64,000 nt of DNA from Syncephalastrum monosporum B8922 (taxonomy: Eukaryota; Mucoromycota; Mucoromycetes; Mucorales; Syncephalastraceae). The translations under genes were made by a program, and so were the position numbers. Where the stretch lies: NCBI GenBank assembly GCA_000697355.1, contig JNEN01001228.1, positions 372,001-436,000 on the forward strand. The letters run 5' to 3'. This document shows positions 26,057-40,226 of the stretch, in pieces (position 1 is the stretch's first letter; each line of letters starts with the position of its first letter). The notes below the pieces were generated by a model that had not been told where the DNA came from, did no database searches, and saw nothing but the letters and a program-made list of their open reading frames with translations.

Positions 26057-26831
26057 AAGAATCTAGGAAACAATAGCTTTTCGTTTGCATAAGATGTATA
26101 TAAACCGTTCCGCATGAAGAAAAATTACCATGGCAAATCATCAAACTGTTGCTGATAAATCTCTCGATGTCATCTCTTATACATTTCATTGAAGTCAAAC
26201 GCATACATATTCAAGATATTCTACTATGCTGGATATATATATGGGAAGATATAGTATTTCTGTAAGGTGCTTACCATATCGTCATCATTTAAAGTATAGC
26301 TGATACATGATGATAAAGAAGTAGTGAAAATCGTCTTTCAGAACGCGCTGCTGCTACTAGATTAACTGCTGTCAATGATTTAGAAAAGTCCCCAATTACA
26401 TCCTAGTGCAGACAAAGAAAAGAAGCAAAAGCATATTTATATCAGCATTATATAGGGATCATGATCTTATTACTATTGCTACTTCGTCTTTCCGTCTGTT
26501 CTATACACCCTATAGCAGTAGCATGAGTAAGGCACGTTTCCAGATTGAAAGCAGGAGGAATGCAACAAAAAAAGATGTAAAATCAGAGAGAAGATTGTAT
26601 CATCAAGAACCATCCTACAGATGATTTCATGTTGTAAAAGTACGATACATATTTGTTTTTCATCATGACAAGAGAAAAGGGGAAAATGGCTTACAACGAT
26701 TGAATTAATGACTTACCGTTAGTTCCTTGTCAAGTTGTCAAAAGAAAGAGACAGGAGAAGAGCAAACACAGAAAAAAAATAAAAATAAAAATAAACTCCG
26801 TTTTACGAGGTTTTCTTTTTCCATTCGCATA
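26057..26831. other. Intergenic between ADH and TRM5
   Basis: AT-rich tandem-gene spacer that should hold the ADH polyadenylation region and the TRM5 promoter. An A-rich run AAAAAAAATAAAAATAAAAATAAA lies at about 26770-26795, shortly before the TRM5 start. No other gene seen. Confidence 0.5.
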
Positions 26832-28642
26832 ATGACATCGATGTTCAGGCCACCCGTGCATCGGGGCATGACAGCTCTTAATCGCGAAGCCTTCAGAACC
26901 ACATACCAAGTGGAGGCTATTCGCGTACCGGTGAAGAAAGTCAAGGACTTTATGAAGACTGCTTCTGAGTAAGATCTACTCGAGTAACCTTATTCCGTTC
27001 CATTCACGGTCTTTATAGTCAGCTCCTTAATCAGCCTCGCTATCCCAACGTCGCTGCAGATCCTGCTTCGAAAGACAACAAGCTGCTTCTGCTTAAAAGT
27101 GATTTTGAGAAAGACGGTACATAAAGTCTATGCGTCATAATAGGGGATTGAGCCAGTTACTGATACCCGTGTAGATCTCCCTGCCAATGTTAAATCTTTG
27201 GTGGAGAATCCCGATTTTGTAAAGCATACTGTCGAGCTAGACTACAATTACTGGACAGCAGGTTACAATGGCTCATTGATCACATTTCTAGCATACTTAT
27301 CGGCCCTGAATCATAGAGCAAATCTTGCATGCTGTCATGCCCGAAAATGCCACTGACATCCCGTCCTCATTCACCCAAATCGGCCATATTGGTATGTTTG
27401 CTGCCCTGTCAGAGACAAATCGTGACTCACTTACAATGTGAAATGAAGCGCACATGAACCTTCGAGAAGACTACCTGCCATGGAAGCATTTGATCGGTCA
27501 AGTTATCCTTGACGTACGTTGCTTGAGAAACCGAAAACTGTGTCACTCATCATGCACCTAGAAAAACAAAAATATCACAGCTGTGGTCAACAAGACAGAC
27601 TCCATTGATACCACCTTCCGCTTTTTTAAGATGGAGCTGCTGGCTGGCGAAAACAACATGATTGCTCAAGTGGTTCGTTTAGCAAAGTATTGACTGATTG
27701 CCCATATCTGACTTCTTTCACAGAAAGAGAGCGGTTGCATCTTCAAGTTTGATTTCTCTCGGGTCTATTGGAACTCTCGATTGCAAACTGAGCATGACCG
27801 ATTGATCAGGAAATTCAAGAAAAACGAATATATTTGTAAGCATTTTTGGAAGGTTCAAATAGTTTGATCTGATATATATGCATCTAGGTGATGTCTTTGG
27901 TGGCGTTGGTCCCTTTGCCTTGCCAGCCGCTAAGAAAGGATGCCAGGTTTATGCCAATGATCTCAATCCGGAATCGTTCCGGTGGTTACAAGAGAATATA
28001 AAGATCAACAAGGTACGCGTGTTGTTACAAGTGTAGCTAGCGGCTTATTTCCGTTACGGTAGATTGTATCTGGGGTCAAGTCGTACAATTTAGACGGTAG
28101 TGCGTTCATTCATCAGGCAGCACGTGATCTCCAAGCAACGTCACAGGAGTGGAAGTCTTTTGATCATGTTGTCATGAATCTACCTGCCACTGCTATCGAG
28201 TTCCTTGGTGCATTCCGGGGCATCTATCGAGAGCGCAAGAGCATGTACGAAGCAGCGACTGATCCGAAGCTACCAACGATACACTGTCACTGCTTCAGCA
28301 AGAGCTCTGATCCCACGCGAGACATATTCGAGGTAGTATGCGTTAATGTGATACTTTCGAAAGCAAACCCTCATACATCTTTTCTATAGCGCGTAAAGCA
28401 AGCAATCGGGCTGCCCATTGATGAAGCAAGAGCCGAACTTCACCTTGTACGGAATGTCGCTCCAAAGAAGAACATGTACTGTATTTCCTTTCCTCTCACC
28501 CCAGATATTGCATTCGCAGCACCAAGGTAAAAGGCATAAAGATGGTGAAAACTTGTGCTTATATTTGCAATTTCACATTAGTGAAAAGCGTAAGCTGAAT
28601 GAGGAAGATGTGCCTAACAAATCGGCGAAGACGAAAGAGTGA
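26832..28642 (+). CDS. TRM5: tRNA (guanine-N1-)-methyltransferase, position 37
   Basis: Methylates G37 next to the anticodon using S-adenosylmethionine, which prevents frameshifting; found in cytosol, nucleus and mitochondria in fungi. Eleven small exons join in frame to 425 aa: 26832-26968, 27019-27116, 27175-27261, 27317-27391, 27449-27513, 27562-27672, 27724-27835, 27888-28012, 28063-28332, 28390-28526 and 28582-28642. Characteristic segments are [36 protein letters not shown], the SAM site [28 protein letters not shown], and the catalytic-site motif [11 protein letters not shown]. The last intron splices onto a short basic tail; reading through it instead would stop directly after CCA AGG. 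Intron 3 uses the weak donor GTTACA. Confidence 0.93.
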
Positions 28643-28830
28643 ATATCTGTGTAAAATAGAATATCTATCGAGATGTAGTTTTCAACAGAGCAAACCATAC
28701 AACGACAAGTGCGCATTGCAGCTGTGTGTGTATAAGGATTTGATTGGCCAGAGGGAAAAATCATTTGGCCGTGAGCGAAATTGGTTCCTTTGACCGCGCT
28801 GTAGGATTGAGCAGCTCTTTGGCAGGCTTC

Positions 28831-31800
28831 ATGAGCGAAGGACGCGCCAATCATCGTCATGCACAACGAAGTGGCAATCGTGACAGAAATACACATGGAG
28901 GAAACGGACAACATTCACTCAGTGCTCCATCGACGTCGTTTAGCTCACGTGGATCGCACAGACAGAGCAGCAGCAGCAGCAGCAGCATGCGGACCGATAG
29001 TAGCCAAAGACAGGCTCATTATCAGCAGCCCTCACAAGCACCCTCGACTTCCAGTGACTTCGATGAATCCCGAAGCTTTGAGCTGCTTTGGCGTACACTT
29101 GGCGACGGTGACGATGTGAACCGACGGAATGCAGCGGCGCAGCAGCTGATCAAGCTCGTTGTCGATTCTCAGAAGAAACAGAAGGAACTCACCCAAGAGT
29201 GCATGCACCTTTTGGACGCGTGTCTGTTTCAGCAGAGCGCTTACGATCTCCATTCCATATTTGAGAATACGCGTCCGCAGTGGCGAGTACTGAAGCAGTC
29301 GCTGTGCAAGCTAGTGTCAGTCGTTGCAGCAGGCAGTGGCCGGGTCGATATCGCTATCAGTTGGCTTTTTATGCATCTCGAGCGATGGGATGACCAAGGG
29401 GATCCTCAGACCAAGGAGTTCAAACTCTGGCTCTTGCGTATCCTACGGCAGGTACTATACAGTCTCTCTGTTCTATGTCATATATTCACTTGTCTCTCTG
29501 TCTCTCTGTTCTCGCATAGATCATTCTCGACACACCTCAACACCCGCACAACAAGCGAACCCTTGTTGACTATGCCCCCAACATTGTCAACAGCCTGACA
29601 CTTATCCTCGACGCCATGGATTCCCCCGACTATCTTCCCGATACTCTGATTGTACTAGATGCTCTCGCCACCAACTGTCCTCAGCAATTTGCCACCAAGT
29701 TCCAGGTACACCTTCATTCATCACCTGTATTCCTATTTCCTCATTCTGACTCAAACACAGGATATCATCGATCTTCTCGTTGGTTGGCATATTGACACAG
29801 TTCTGACAGACGACCGCAGATCTCTCATCCAAGGTATTGATTTTGAAGAATTCTGTCACATTTAAGTCTGATGCGCAATCAAGGTGCCTATATGAAATTT
29901 AAACCATTTTGGCAGACAAGACTGCCATTTGCTCTCGAGCTTTTGCATCACTTTCTCAATGACATGCGCGGCGTCCTGAGTAGTATGCTATCCGAAGCTG
30001 ATGATGTGGACGAGAAGAACAAGAAATGGTCGATGTTTGAAACGCTTTTTGGGTAAGACCAGTGTTTCTTCCAAACGGTACACGATGCTCAACATGATGA
30101 TTCAGCTGTCTGCAGTCCATCTTACATACCATCGTCCCGCTGCTTTCGACCCCTGAGGCACGCAATGACGTTCCTATATTTTTACCCATGTTAAACCAGT
30201 TGCGGCCCGAACTTCTGGAATTTTTTGGTCAGGTGATGGATGTGCTGTCGCCTGATGAGCAATGGTTACGTAAAAGTAAGTGTAATGCATAAAGCATTGC
30301 AGTATCAACAAAGACTCACAGAATGGAATTAGCAACCGACGTGCTGGCTTTGCTTTTTACGATTCTGCCCCAGGGAATCCGCCAATATCAATGGCAGATG
30401 TATACCTACATTATACCCAATTACCAGCGCCCCATGTCTCTTCAGGAAGCTCGCAATCATCTGAAAATACTACTCAAGGTAGGAAGAGATGATTTTTGTC
30501 GCACCTTTGCCTCACACACAGATCTTAGATTGTCGATGCATGGGGTGCCGATATCGATCAACGTGTGATTCAGCACCTACTCGATGCGGAGCACTCTCCT
30601 ATTTTCAACCTGCGGTCTCAATTTCGAAATGACAAGATAATTGCTGGGAGTATTCAAGTATTCTTGCGTAACGTAATCCGACTTGATGAAGCTGCATTCT
30701 CGAAATCATCTGTGGCCCTGGGTGCATTCGTCTCTCAATCTCTAGTCAGCATACAGCATCGGTCTGATATACCCTCTGCGTGCGTATCCAGCCTACACCG
30801 TACGGTGCGCATTTTGAAACTAGAAACGTCACTTGACGAAATGTGCGAGAGGGAACGCACCGAACCTCTGGAAGTGGCCGAATCCGACACGGTATTTTCT
30901 TGCTACATTGTTCTGGATGCAATGACGGCCTGGACGACCTACAGACAAAACGGAATATACAGCCTTTTACGCATCTTTAGCACGACATGGCATAACAAGG
31001 CGACAAGCACATTTGATGCCTGTGTTCAGATGCTTACAAATGCCGGACCAGGGTAAATTATCCCGTCGCATATATGTGGTAATGCTAATGATTACGCTAC
31101 CAGTCTCCGATACCTACTTGATAGTCCGAAAGAACTCGAGTTACTTACCAACACGCTCCAAGACCTCTTGAAAGACAACTGGGTCAATCTAAACCTATGC
31201 TCAAAGCGCAATATCCTCGGCTTTATTAGAGAAATGTTTCGCCTGACCGCAGACACCGAGCCATACCGAAGCAACAACATAATAACTCTGTTCCAGTCTA
31301 TGACATTATCATGCCTGGAAGCCTTTCGTAAGCATAAAACGAGTTCATTGTATTTAATCACCTAACTTGGAAACCTATAGCTTTGGAAAGTAATACTCAA
31401 GTGAAAGAGAGTCTGCTTATCTGCGCGACTGTCTTTTCTGAGCATTTTGACACAACCTTTGAACTTGTTCAATCGGCTATTGCACATGTGCAACAAGGGT
31501 AAGAGTCATAGCTCTTTGCGGTAACTTTAGGCTTATGTTTGTTGTAGACTCGATGACAGGTCTTCTGCCATTCGTTCGGCAAGCATAGACCTTTTATCAC
31601 GTCTGAACCCATTCTTCACTGCAGATGCGAGTCTCTTATACGAGCCAAAATCACGGTCACTTCAGGTAGGGTGTTTACATATATTATATCAATCGGGAGG
31701 AAAATCATAATGAATTCTCTGCATCAGGCTTCTATCATGGCGTCTCCACACACGGGTGCTTTCCGGCCTACGCATTATGAAATTGCTATGGCTGGCCTAG

Positions 31801-34800
31801 GCATGTCCTCCTATCTCATTAACTCTCAACACAAAAATTCTGATTTGGCAACGATTCATCCGGACAACACCCTTGGCTGGGCTGAAAGGCTGTTCTATCA
31901 CTGCGATGGCCTAGGTGCTATGAAAACAACGCCTTTTATCAATGATGCAGAAAAAGGTACCTGGAAATACGGTGTCGGTTTACTCATCTAACTATAGTCA
32001 CAGCGTATGGAAGTAATCAAGTTGCACGCTTTATGAGAAACTCGTCCTCTCTTGTCCGTTTTTGGGCGATCTGGGAGTCCGTGCGGTACTGCATTCTTTC
32101 TCGACTTCGCACTCCATTTGGTCATCCGCAGCAGACCCTAGCAGCCTTTGAGCAAATGCTCAGCTCGCTTGTAACGAAAACTGATGGCGCGTAAGTGAGA
32201 GCAGCACGATATTAGATTGTGGTGATTCTTATTTTCATAGGCATATGGAGGCTTGCTCCAATGTGCTCATATTACTCGACCGCCTCGAGGTGCAGATGTA
32301 CAATGCGTGTCACGGCTGTGCAACAAATGTTCTCCCTCCTGTTCCACGATCCAGCCTGGCTTTCTTCCGTACGAACAAAGCCGTTTGCAAAGAATATTTT
32401 AATCGCATCCGGCCAAAGCTGATCAGTGGCGCCCGCCTTGTTCGTAATGATCCTATGATCGCTCGTCATTCTATCAAGGTAAATAGCTATCTTCTATGTC
32501 TTATACGTCTTAATTAATGAAATGATATAGCTCCTGCAAAAACGCGAATCTCTCATCACTGATGGTGTTGACGTGGTGGAATGGTTCAACGAGACTAATG
32601 TAACTCTATGCCATCTGAGTAAGTTGTTTGGATTATGGCTCGTCCGTTGTACTAAATACATGATAGTTGAGGCCTGTATCAGACAGGGTGCAAGTGATTT
32701 GATTATCGGTATGCAGGCCTGGTATAAGAGGGTCATCAGGCGCGTAGGACAGTGCATACCATCATTTCATCAGCAATTCGACTTTATTGGGCTAATGGGT
32801 CCCATACCTAAAGGTGAGCCTCACTGGCCACCATGAAGCATATCAACTCAAACATGATATTGTGAATAGAGAATGCACCCAGTCATGATGCAACAACCGC
32901 AACGTGGTTTCAGATCGCTGCAATGTTCACAACCGTAAGTGACACATGGTATGGTACATATGAGCATTTTCATAACCTGCCGATTAGGGTTCATACGAGA
33001 AAGCCACTGCAGCGCTTGAAGCGTTACGACCATTGATGGGAGACAACGGTGTGCCAATTCTGGAGATGCTTGATAAACAGGTATGTTTATATTCCTTCCG
33101 CATGTCCTGGTTACTGAACCAAAGAAGGCCCTGGATTACTTTTGCAACCTTCAAGACTACAGCTCCATCGACCATTTACGCAAGACAAACAAACGCCTTT
33201 TGGACGATTTCGCAGATGAAGTATTATCGATCAGACCATCTTGCGACCAGTGGGACCATGTCCAGCCGCCCGACGAGGTTTGGGCACGTCTAGCACCTCA
33301 GCTGATGGATACTCCAGTGCAGAACGCGCTTCAATTGGGGCGACTGTCTCAACTCTGGCAGTGGTTCCAGTCGAGCGGGGCCACGACCTTTGACGACATT
33401 TTTGAGAGCAAAGCGAGAATGGCTATGGAGATCTACCCCACTGATAATCGGGATACAATGATCCAGCTGCAGCTGGCTTCGGCTTCATACGACGATATCG
33501 AGGATTATTTGGCGGCGTGGACGAGCGAGGCAGCGCGTGCGAAACCTGACGGCAACCCAGAAACGAAACTATGGGGTCAACTTCTGAGCCGGGCTCATCA
33601 TGTCCCTCTCCAAAAAACAGCAAATGCCCATATTCACGCCGCCAGAGTCGCACGCAAGCAGAGTAACACATCCATTGCTTCCTCATGGCTCCATCGCGCA
33701 GCTCATGATCCCATTCTACGATACGACTGCATGTACGAACAAAGCAAGCTACTATTGGGAAAGCCTGGCGAGCATCACGCGCTACAAGCCATGGAGATAT
33801 TAAATTCGATTATTGTCGAGCTGGATAGCCAGGGACGTCGTCTGCAGAGCAAAGCATGCTTCAGTGCGGCCAAACTCCTCAAAGCTGTATCTACAGGAGA
33901 ACATGACGGCAACGTCCAGGCCCTTTTAGCAAAGCTTGATCCTTTACCTCTTGGCGAAAGGAGCGATACAAAGACGCAAGCACATCTGCAGTCATCTGTC
34001 GAAAAAGCGATTGACTCGTTATTGCAGCGATCTATTGGTATGGGTGTCGTCGAGTGCAAGCCATGGTTCGAATACGCTACGTATCATTACAAACAAGGTT
34101 GGCGCATCGTTGACGAACTCTTACACGAAAAATCCACTATGCCGGTTATACAATGGGCACGAGAACAAATAAGTGCAGCTGTCAACGATGTATCAAGCAG
34201 CAGTGATATACCAAAGCGTGTCCTGGCTCTTTTACGCAAATATTCAAGTAGCTTGGACACTTCAGGAGTCCGAGGGGATCAGGAGTTGATTAATGGGCTC
34301 CTGGAGTCGACCGGCCTGAAGAACGTTGACGAATTGGCACCCATTCTGGACACCTTGGAGACTCTTCAAGCGCTCATTGTCGGACGGTTTAAAGAGGCTG
34401 CGAATGCCTACTTCCGCTACCTATCATTGGAACACGAGGATAGCCAGGTACTTTCTCAATGTTATGTGGGTGACAAACACTAATCCGTATTTATTAGATT
34501 ATTAACTCCAGTTCTACCCAGTCGACGTCCAGGACTATGGCCGCTACTTTGCGCTTATTGCGTATTCTTGTCAAGTACGGCGAAGCTCTCAGGAGTGAGT
34601 TTTTAGAACACATTGGAAACGTCCGCATAGAGCCGTGGAAAGGAATTATCCCACAGCTCTTTGCTCGCTTGAATCATCCTGCTGCTGTTGTACAGCTCAT
34701 CATTAGCAAGCTGATTGGCCGTATCTGTGAAGAATATCCTCGAGAAATCATCTACGACATTATTGTTAGCTCCACCTCCTCCAAGACCAACCATGCTACC

Positions 34801-37800
34801 AAAAGCATCCTTGACGATATTGCGGGCCGTATGATACAGCAAGACAAGCAGCTCTGGGTATCCACGCGACGTACAGCAGAAGAGCTCGAGAAGATTACGG
34901 TCTTATGGGAAGAAAAGTGGCAAAACAAGATTAGCTCCATGACGTTTAACGTGGTGGAGCTCTTTGGCAAACTGAATCAAGAGAAGACTCGCCTTGAGGC
35001 GAGCAACCCGTTTGAGCAGGCGAACAAGTCATTTTTAGAGAGCTACGATAGCGTCATGAAATTCGTCACGACATCGATTGAGAAACTGCTTCAAGCAACG
35101 GTGCAATCCAGCGAGGTTTTGACAAACCATGAGGCATGGTTCATGGAAAAATTCGGTCAACGGCTTTTGGATGCCTTTGAGAAACTACAGAAGCCAAAGT
35201 CAATGCATACATACCGCGAAGGCTGGGATATGTTTATCAAGGTATGTGCTTGAAAGGGAAATTCGCTGTATGCTTACTGTGATGTATTGCAGATTAATCG
35301 AGAATTAGCTGCTGAAACACAGCGTGTCCGGATGCTGGAGCTCGCCCATCTCTCCCCCTACCTCAGCTCACTCCGGTCCACGTCTATCGGCGTCCCAGGA
35401 ATTGTCGATCCTCACGAAGCTCTTTATATCGAGGCATTCGAGCCTACAGTGGTTGTCGTGCCAACCAAGACAAAACCAAAGAAGCTTGACTTGCGGGGCA
35501 CGGACGGCAAAAAGTACTCATACCTGTTCAAAGGTCTGGAAGATCTGCATCTGGATGAGCGTATTATGCAGCTCCTGAATACTACCAATGGCCTCCTGCG
35601 CGAAGACAAAGCAACCGCCGCACGCGCGCTGAAAGCGAGAACGTACGCTGTGATCCCATTAAGTGACCACTCTGGCATGATCCAATGGGTCAACGATGCG
35701 ACGCCTCTGTTTGCGCTGTACAAACGATGGCAACGTCGTGAGCAGACTGCAGCCATGCTTTTGGAGAAAACCGATGGGCAAGCTCAGCAACAGAAACAGG
35801 CTCAGCTCCCACCACCTCCCAGACCGAGCGACATCTTTTTGACCAAGGTCGAAGCTGCCCTGAAAGCGGAAGGCCTCCGCGTGTCTGCCAATCGCCGGCA
35901 TTGGCCCAAGCATGTTTTGAAGAAGGTCTTCGTCGAGTTGGTTAGAGAGACACCTGGCGATCTCTTGGCAAAGGAAATATGGTGTGGCAGCCCTGATCCG
36001 GCTGAATGGATGAAGCGCAGCGCTACGTTTGCCCGTTCTTTGGCCGTGATGTCGGTGGTGGGCTACATCATCGGTTTGGGCGACCGCCACTTGGACAACA
36101 TGTTGGTCGACTTTCAAACAGGCGAGCTTATCCATATCGATTACAACGTCTGCTTCGAGAAGGGCCGTCAGCTGCGTGTGCCTGAGCTCGTGCCATATCG
36201 ACTTACCCAAAACTTGGTCAATGCGCTGGGTATCACAGGTGTGGACGGAAATTTCCGTATCGCGGCGGAAGAAACGCTTCGTGTCCTGCGCAAGCACAAG
36301 GAAGTCTTAATGACCCTTTTGGATGCCTTTGTGTACGATCCACTGGTGCACTGGGAAAGTGAAGCGGGCGAAGTTGCGCAGAAGCAGATGCTGGAGCTGC
36401 AGGCAAACCTTAGTCTCACTGCTGCCCGTCTAAGTAAGCCTAAAGAACTCGGTAAACATACCATGCAAACTAAACATTGCTTTTCTTAAAGGCGAAAAGA
36501 AGTCGCAGTATGAAAGTAAACAAGCAGATATCCAGGAGATGCTTCTGGCTATTTCCAAAGTACTGCGTCAGTCACAGGCACATGCGACGTCATCGACTTT
36601 TGAAACCAACGAGGATGGCAGCGACGACGAAGATGACGGATCTTTGCTGGATTATTCGAGGCAGCATCTGGTTGTACTAGCCAAGTCCGCCCAGAGCTGG
36701 AGCTCAGAACATGCGGAGGCGCTCGACCAGATAGCGGTAAGTTCTAGTGACTCGTAAAGAACCTGATAGATAACGTACTTTCTTTTAGAAGCCAGAGCTG
36801 AATACTCTCCTAGCTGAAAACTACTTGACCCAGGACAGTCATACAAGCATAGCGGAAGCACTCGAAATGCGGAAAGACAACCCTTTCTTGAAGAATATGG
36901 GGATATGGATGCAGCAGAAAGACGCAATCTACCGTAATTGTGCAGAACAGCTGCATATCTATTCTCGCTTTACATCTTCCATACAAGGGCCTCTTCTAGA
37001 CCAGGACAGCTGCCGTATCTGGGTGCCGTTAAACGACTTGATCCAAGCTGGGTACACGAAAACAAAAGCAGAGGAGGTTGCCATGACGATCCACAGTTTT
37101 GATCAGGAGGTCATTTCAGCTCTGCAAAGCATGGAAAGCCGCGTCTTTAGTTACGCCAGTCGAATCACTCAAGTCCTTTCGCGTATTCATACCGTAGTAT
37201 CCGCTGATCGGGCCAAGGAGCGCGCAAAGGAGTACGAGGACCGTAAATCGCACCTTTCAAGGTCGGACGCGGCACCAGCAAAGATTGCCAAGCTTCTCGA
37301 TCACCTTTTGACAGCTGTCCGCGAACTCGAGCTTGAGGAGAACGAATTTGAGAATATGTCGTCCCTGATACCAGCCGAGCTGTGCAATATCGAGCTGAAT
37401 GGTCATTTTCATCATTATCTGCAGCAGACAAGTTACCTCCCTGTCCTTATGGGAATCGAAGCGTACTTGCAGAATTTAAACAGGTATTCGCCAGGTATGT
37501 TTCAATCAAACTTTGAAAAGGCTGCTCCTAACACCGCTTATCAAGAGGGACAGAGGTTCAGTAAGCATACGGATGCTCTGGTGAACTGCGCGCATATCCT
37601 CAACGTCCTTGAAGATGAGAGCCAGTCCCTCTGTACAGACCTGCTTGGGCGTCTTTCGTCGAAGGATCAAGACGCCGAGGCGCGGTTGACGAACATCCTT
37701 CAAGTCATGGAAACGGCCCCGACGTACATCCTGGTAAGACCAAACTCGAAAACTGGTATCAGCTCGGTCTAAAATCGTCGGTTAATAGAGTCAGAAGCCG

Positions 37801-39901
37801 CCTGGTGGTGTGGATGCAGAAGTATGGTCAAGAATACAAATACCTTTTGCAAAGCTGGATCCTCTGTGCTTGCTAGCAAAGGTAAGTTATAGGTCACCTC
37901 GCCTTGTTCTAGCAATTTTAACCATCTTTATAGAGTGTGCTCCCACAGGAACAAGCATCTGCTGCAATGGAGCTATATGCTTCGACCAAGCGACAGGTAT
38001 GCCAACATGGTCAGCTATGTGATACAGTCATTTACTCTTCTATAGCTCATATTTGTCATCTTGACCGAGTGCATTCAACACTGTCGCAATATACCTGCCC
38101 GGGCATATGTATCAGCCTTGGTATCAACCTGGTGCTTATCCTACAGTCAACCCATTGCAGAAAGCCTGGCTTTATTTGTGCGCACAACGACGAACAGTCT
38201 GATGCTACCTGCAACAATGGCCTGTATGCAGCTCATGAGAAACCATTTGGATGTCAAAGACTCAGTTACTGATCATGAAAGCGAGATATCGAGCATGTTG
38301 CACCAGACCTGCGGTCTCTATGCAGAAAAAATAATGCTGGATATGGTAAGATGCACCTTTTCTCATGCAATAATGACATTTACTGAACTTGTTTCGGTGT
38401 TTAGATATCATTCCGAGAAAAAAGATACAAAACGATAACCGAACAAAGCGAGATGGAAATAAATCGATTCCAATGGTTCAACGCACCCTTCTTGCAGACC
38501 CAGAGACCACTTTTGGCAAGCCATGTAAGCTGACACCAAGTCTTACATTATCTTTGTGCACTAATGTCGATTCTTCTTAGCTGACATCACGTATCCTGGA
38601 AGGCCAAGACCAATTAAGTTTTCTGGCAAAGGGTCTCCAGGCTTTGCATGAAAAATCACACGAAATGAAGCGATATGCAGGATGGAAGAACATTCAACCT
38701 ATGTGGAAGAACGCATATGAAAAAGAGCTCCAGAAGGTAAACCGCGCTTGGGAAATCAAACTTAGTACGTTGAAGCTCATTTCTTTTCTTTGGTTTAGTG
38801 CACCACGCTTCTTGGGTTGTATAATAATATCATACACCTTGAGAGTCATCGCACTGGTTTCCCTCAAGCCATGTTACTTTTCAAAGATATTGACGAGAAC
38901 TTACGGCCCTTCGTGGGTGCGGGCAACGATGCTGTTCACGAAACGGAGGATGTCGACATGGTAAGATAATGTCCTGTCATGCATAAACAAAACTCTGACT
39001 TGCTTATTAGCACGTACCACAACACGAGCTATTCGATATCAGAAAGCAGCTTAAATCCCTCAATGAGCTGATCTCAGACCTTCAATCACCCGTGGACGGA
39101 GTTGGCGCCTTGCTGGAGTCGATAACGTTGAACGAGATCGACTCTGATAATGAGCTCAAACCCGCTCAGCAAAGCGCCAAGGCTGCTTTAAGTGCATTGA
39201 TTGCCGTCCAACGTCACCTGGCTGACATCCTGGGCCAGGATATCCCGGGCGCAACGGGAAGCAGTAGCAAACAGGATTGGACCTACACCACACTGGTAAG
39301 CTTTCGTATCAAGGCATGCAAACATGTACTCATACGTATGTATACATAGCTGAAAACCCTCTCCACATTGGGTGAAGATGTGCATGCGTTGTTTGACGCT
39401 ATCCTGACGCTCGATGAATTTGCACCTGATAAGCAGAATGATACGCCAGCGAATACAGCTCGGTATGAACAGGAGGCCATCCCGACAGCGAATGAAGTGA
39501 TTACAGCTGAAGAAGAGGAAGACTATGAATACGGTGCAGAGCATGAAATACGAGCAAACACGTCAAGGTTTGACTCTGAACAAGCTCAAGCGCCTCAGCA
39601 TCGGCAACAGCAGCCACAGCAACCACCACAGCAGCAACCACGTTTGCGCCATCGCAATGTACAACAAAGAGATACTCAGGTGCTCGCGATCATGCAACGT
39701 ATCCGATCCAAGTTGGAAGGCAAAGACTTTGGGATGCCCCACAAGTTAAGCGTCTCTGAACAGGTAGGAAAAAAAGTGACACGGGGCGCTCATGCAAGTT
39801 CTTCTGACACGGGTGTTTTGAAGGTGGCAAAGACGATTGAGCAAGCAACGAGTCCTGATCATTTAAGCGTCATGTATGAGGGCTGGACAAGTTGGGTATA
39901 G
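28831..39901 (+). CDS. SMG1: SMG1 phosphatidylinositol-3-kinase-related protein kinase
   Basis: Giant serine/threonine kinase that phosphorylates UPF1 to drive nonsense-mediated mRNA decay. About 31 exons with short introns (first 29452-29519, last 39764-39823) encode roughly 3,000 residues. The Ser-rich N-terminus has an AGC repeat, followed by helical-repeat (HEAT/FAT-like) sequence to about 35 kb. The kinase domain is at about 35.4-36.4 kb. It shows PTKTKPKKLDLRGTDGKKYS, YLFKGLEDLHLDERIMQLL, SGMIQWVNDATPLFALYKRW, the catalytic loop GLGDRHLDNMLVD, and HIDYNVCFEKG, the SMG1 form of the metal-binding motif. A long insert of about 3.3 kb then precedes a FATC tail ending MYEGWTSWV. That layout is diagnostic of SMG1 rather than TOR, ATM or ATR. 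Start is the first ATG in frame with exon 1; exon borders in 36.4-39 kb are less certain. Confidence 0.93.
28966..28986 (+). repeat. AGC trinucleotide repeat, 7 copies
   Basis: Seven AGC codons encode a serine run in the N-terminal region of SMG1. A coding microsatellite that may vary in length between strains. Confidence 0.85.
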
Positions 39902-40226
39902 CGCACAAGAGAAGAGGAGAAGAAAAAGAGGCACTCGTCTCCCTTTTGCGCTTTTGCAAACCTTGCACAGCTCCCAGAACGCTTCTCTACCGGTGTCTTT
40001 GGTCTATCTCGTCGGCGCATATCGATGGCCTCCATCGGGACGCATTTTACGCCAAAGCAGTGATGCGTTTAGGTTAAAGTTAATAAAGCCTACTGCTTGA
40101 TTTTCTCAACAACACCGTTGCATATCAGTGCCAATTTAATGCAGATATGATAGATGGTCATCTCGGTATAAAGAGAGTGTGAGATCGGATTTGATTTCTT
40201 GCTTTTTTGCTTTTTGAAGGTGTAAA
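39902..40226. other. Intergenic between SMG1 and the small unknown gene
   Basis: 325 bp of spacer with no supported gene. T-rich at 40190-40216 just before the next start codon. Confidence 0.5.

Noticed and set aside
28528..28530. Possible TRM5 stop codon directly after CCA AGG
   Set aside because: It is formed by the GTAAAA intron donor; splicing to 28582 gives a conserved-style basic C-terminal tail.
28744..28830. Upstream extension of the SMG1 first exon
   Set aside because: The extension starts at TTG; the first in-frame ATG is 28831, so the N-terminus was placed there.
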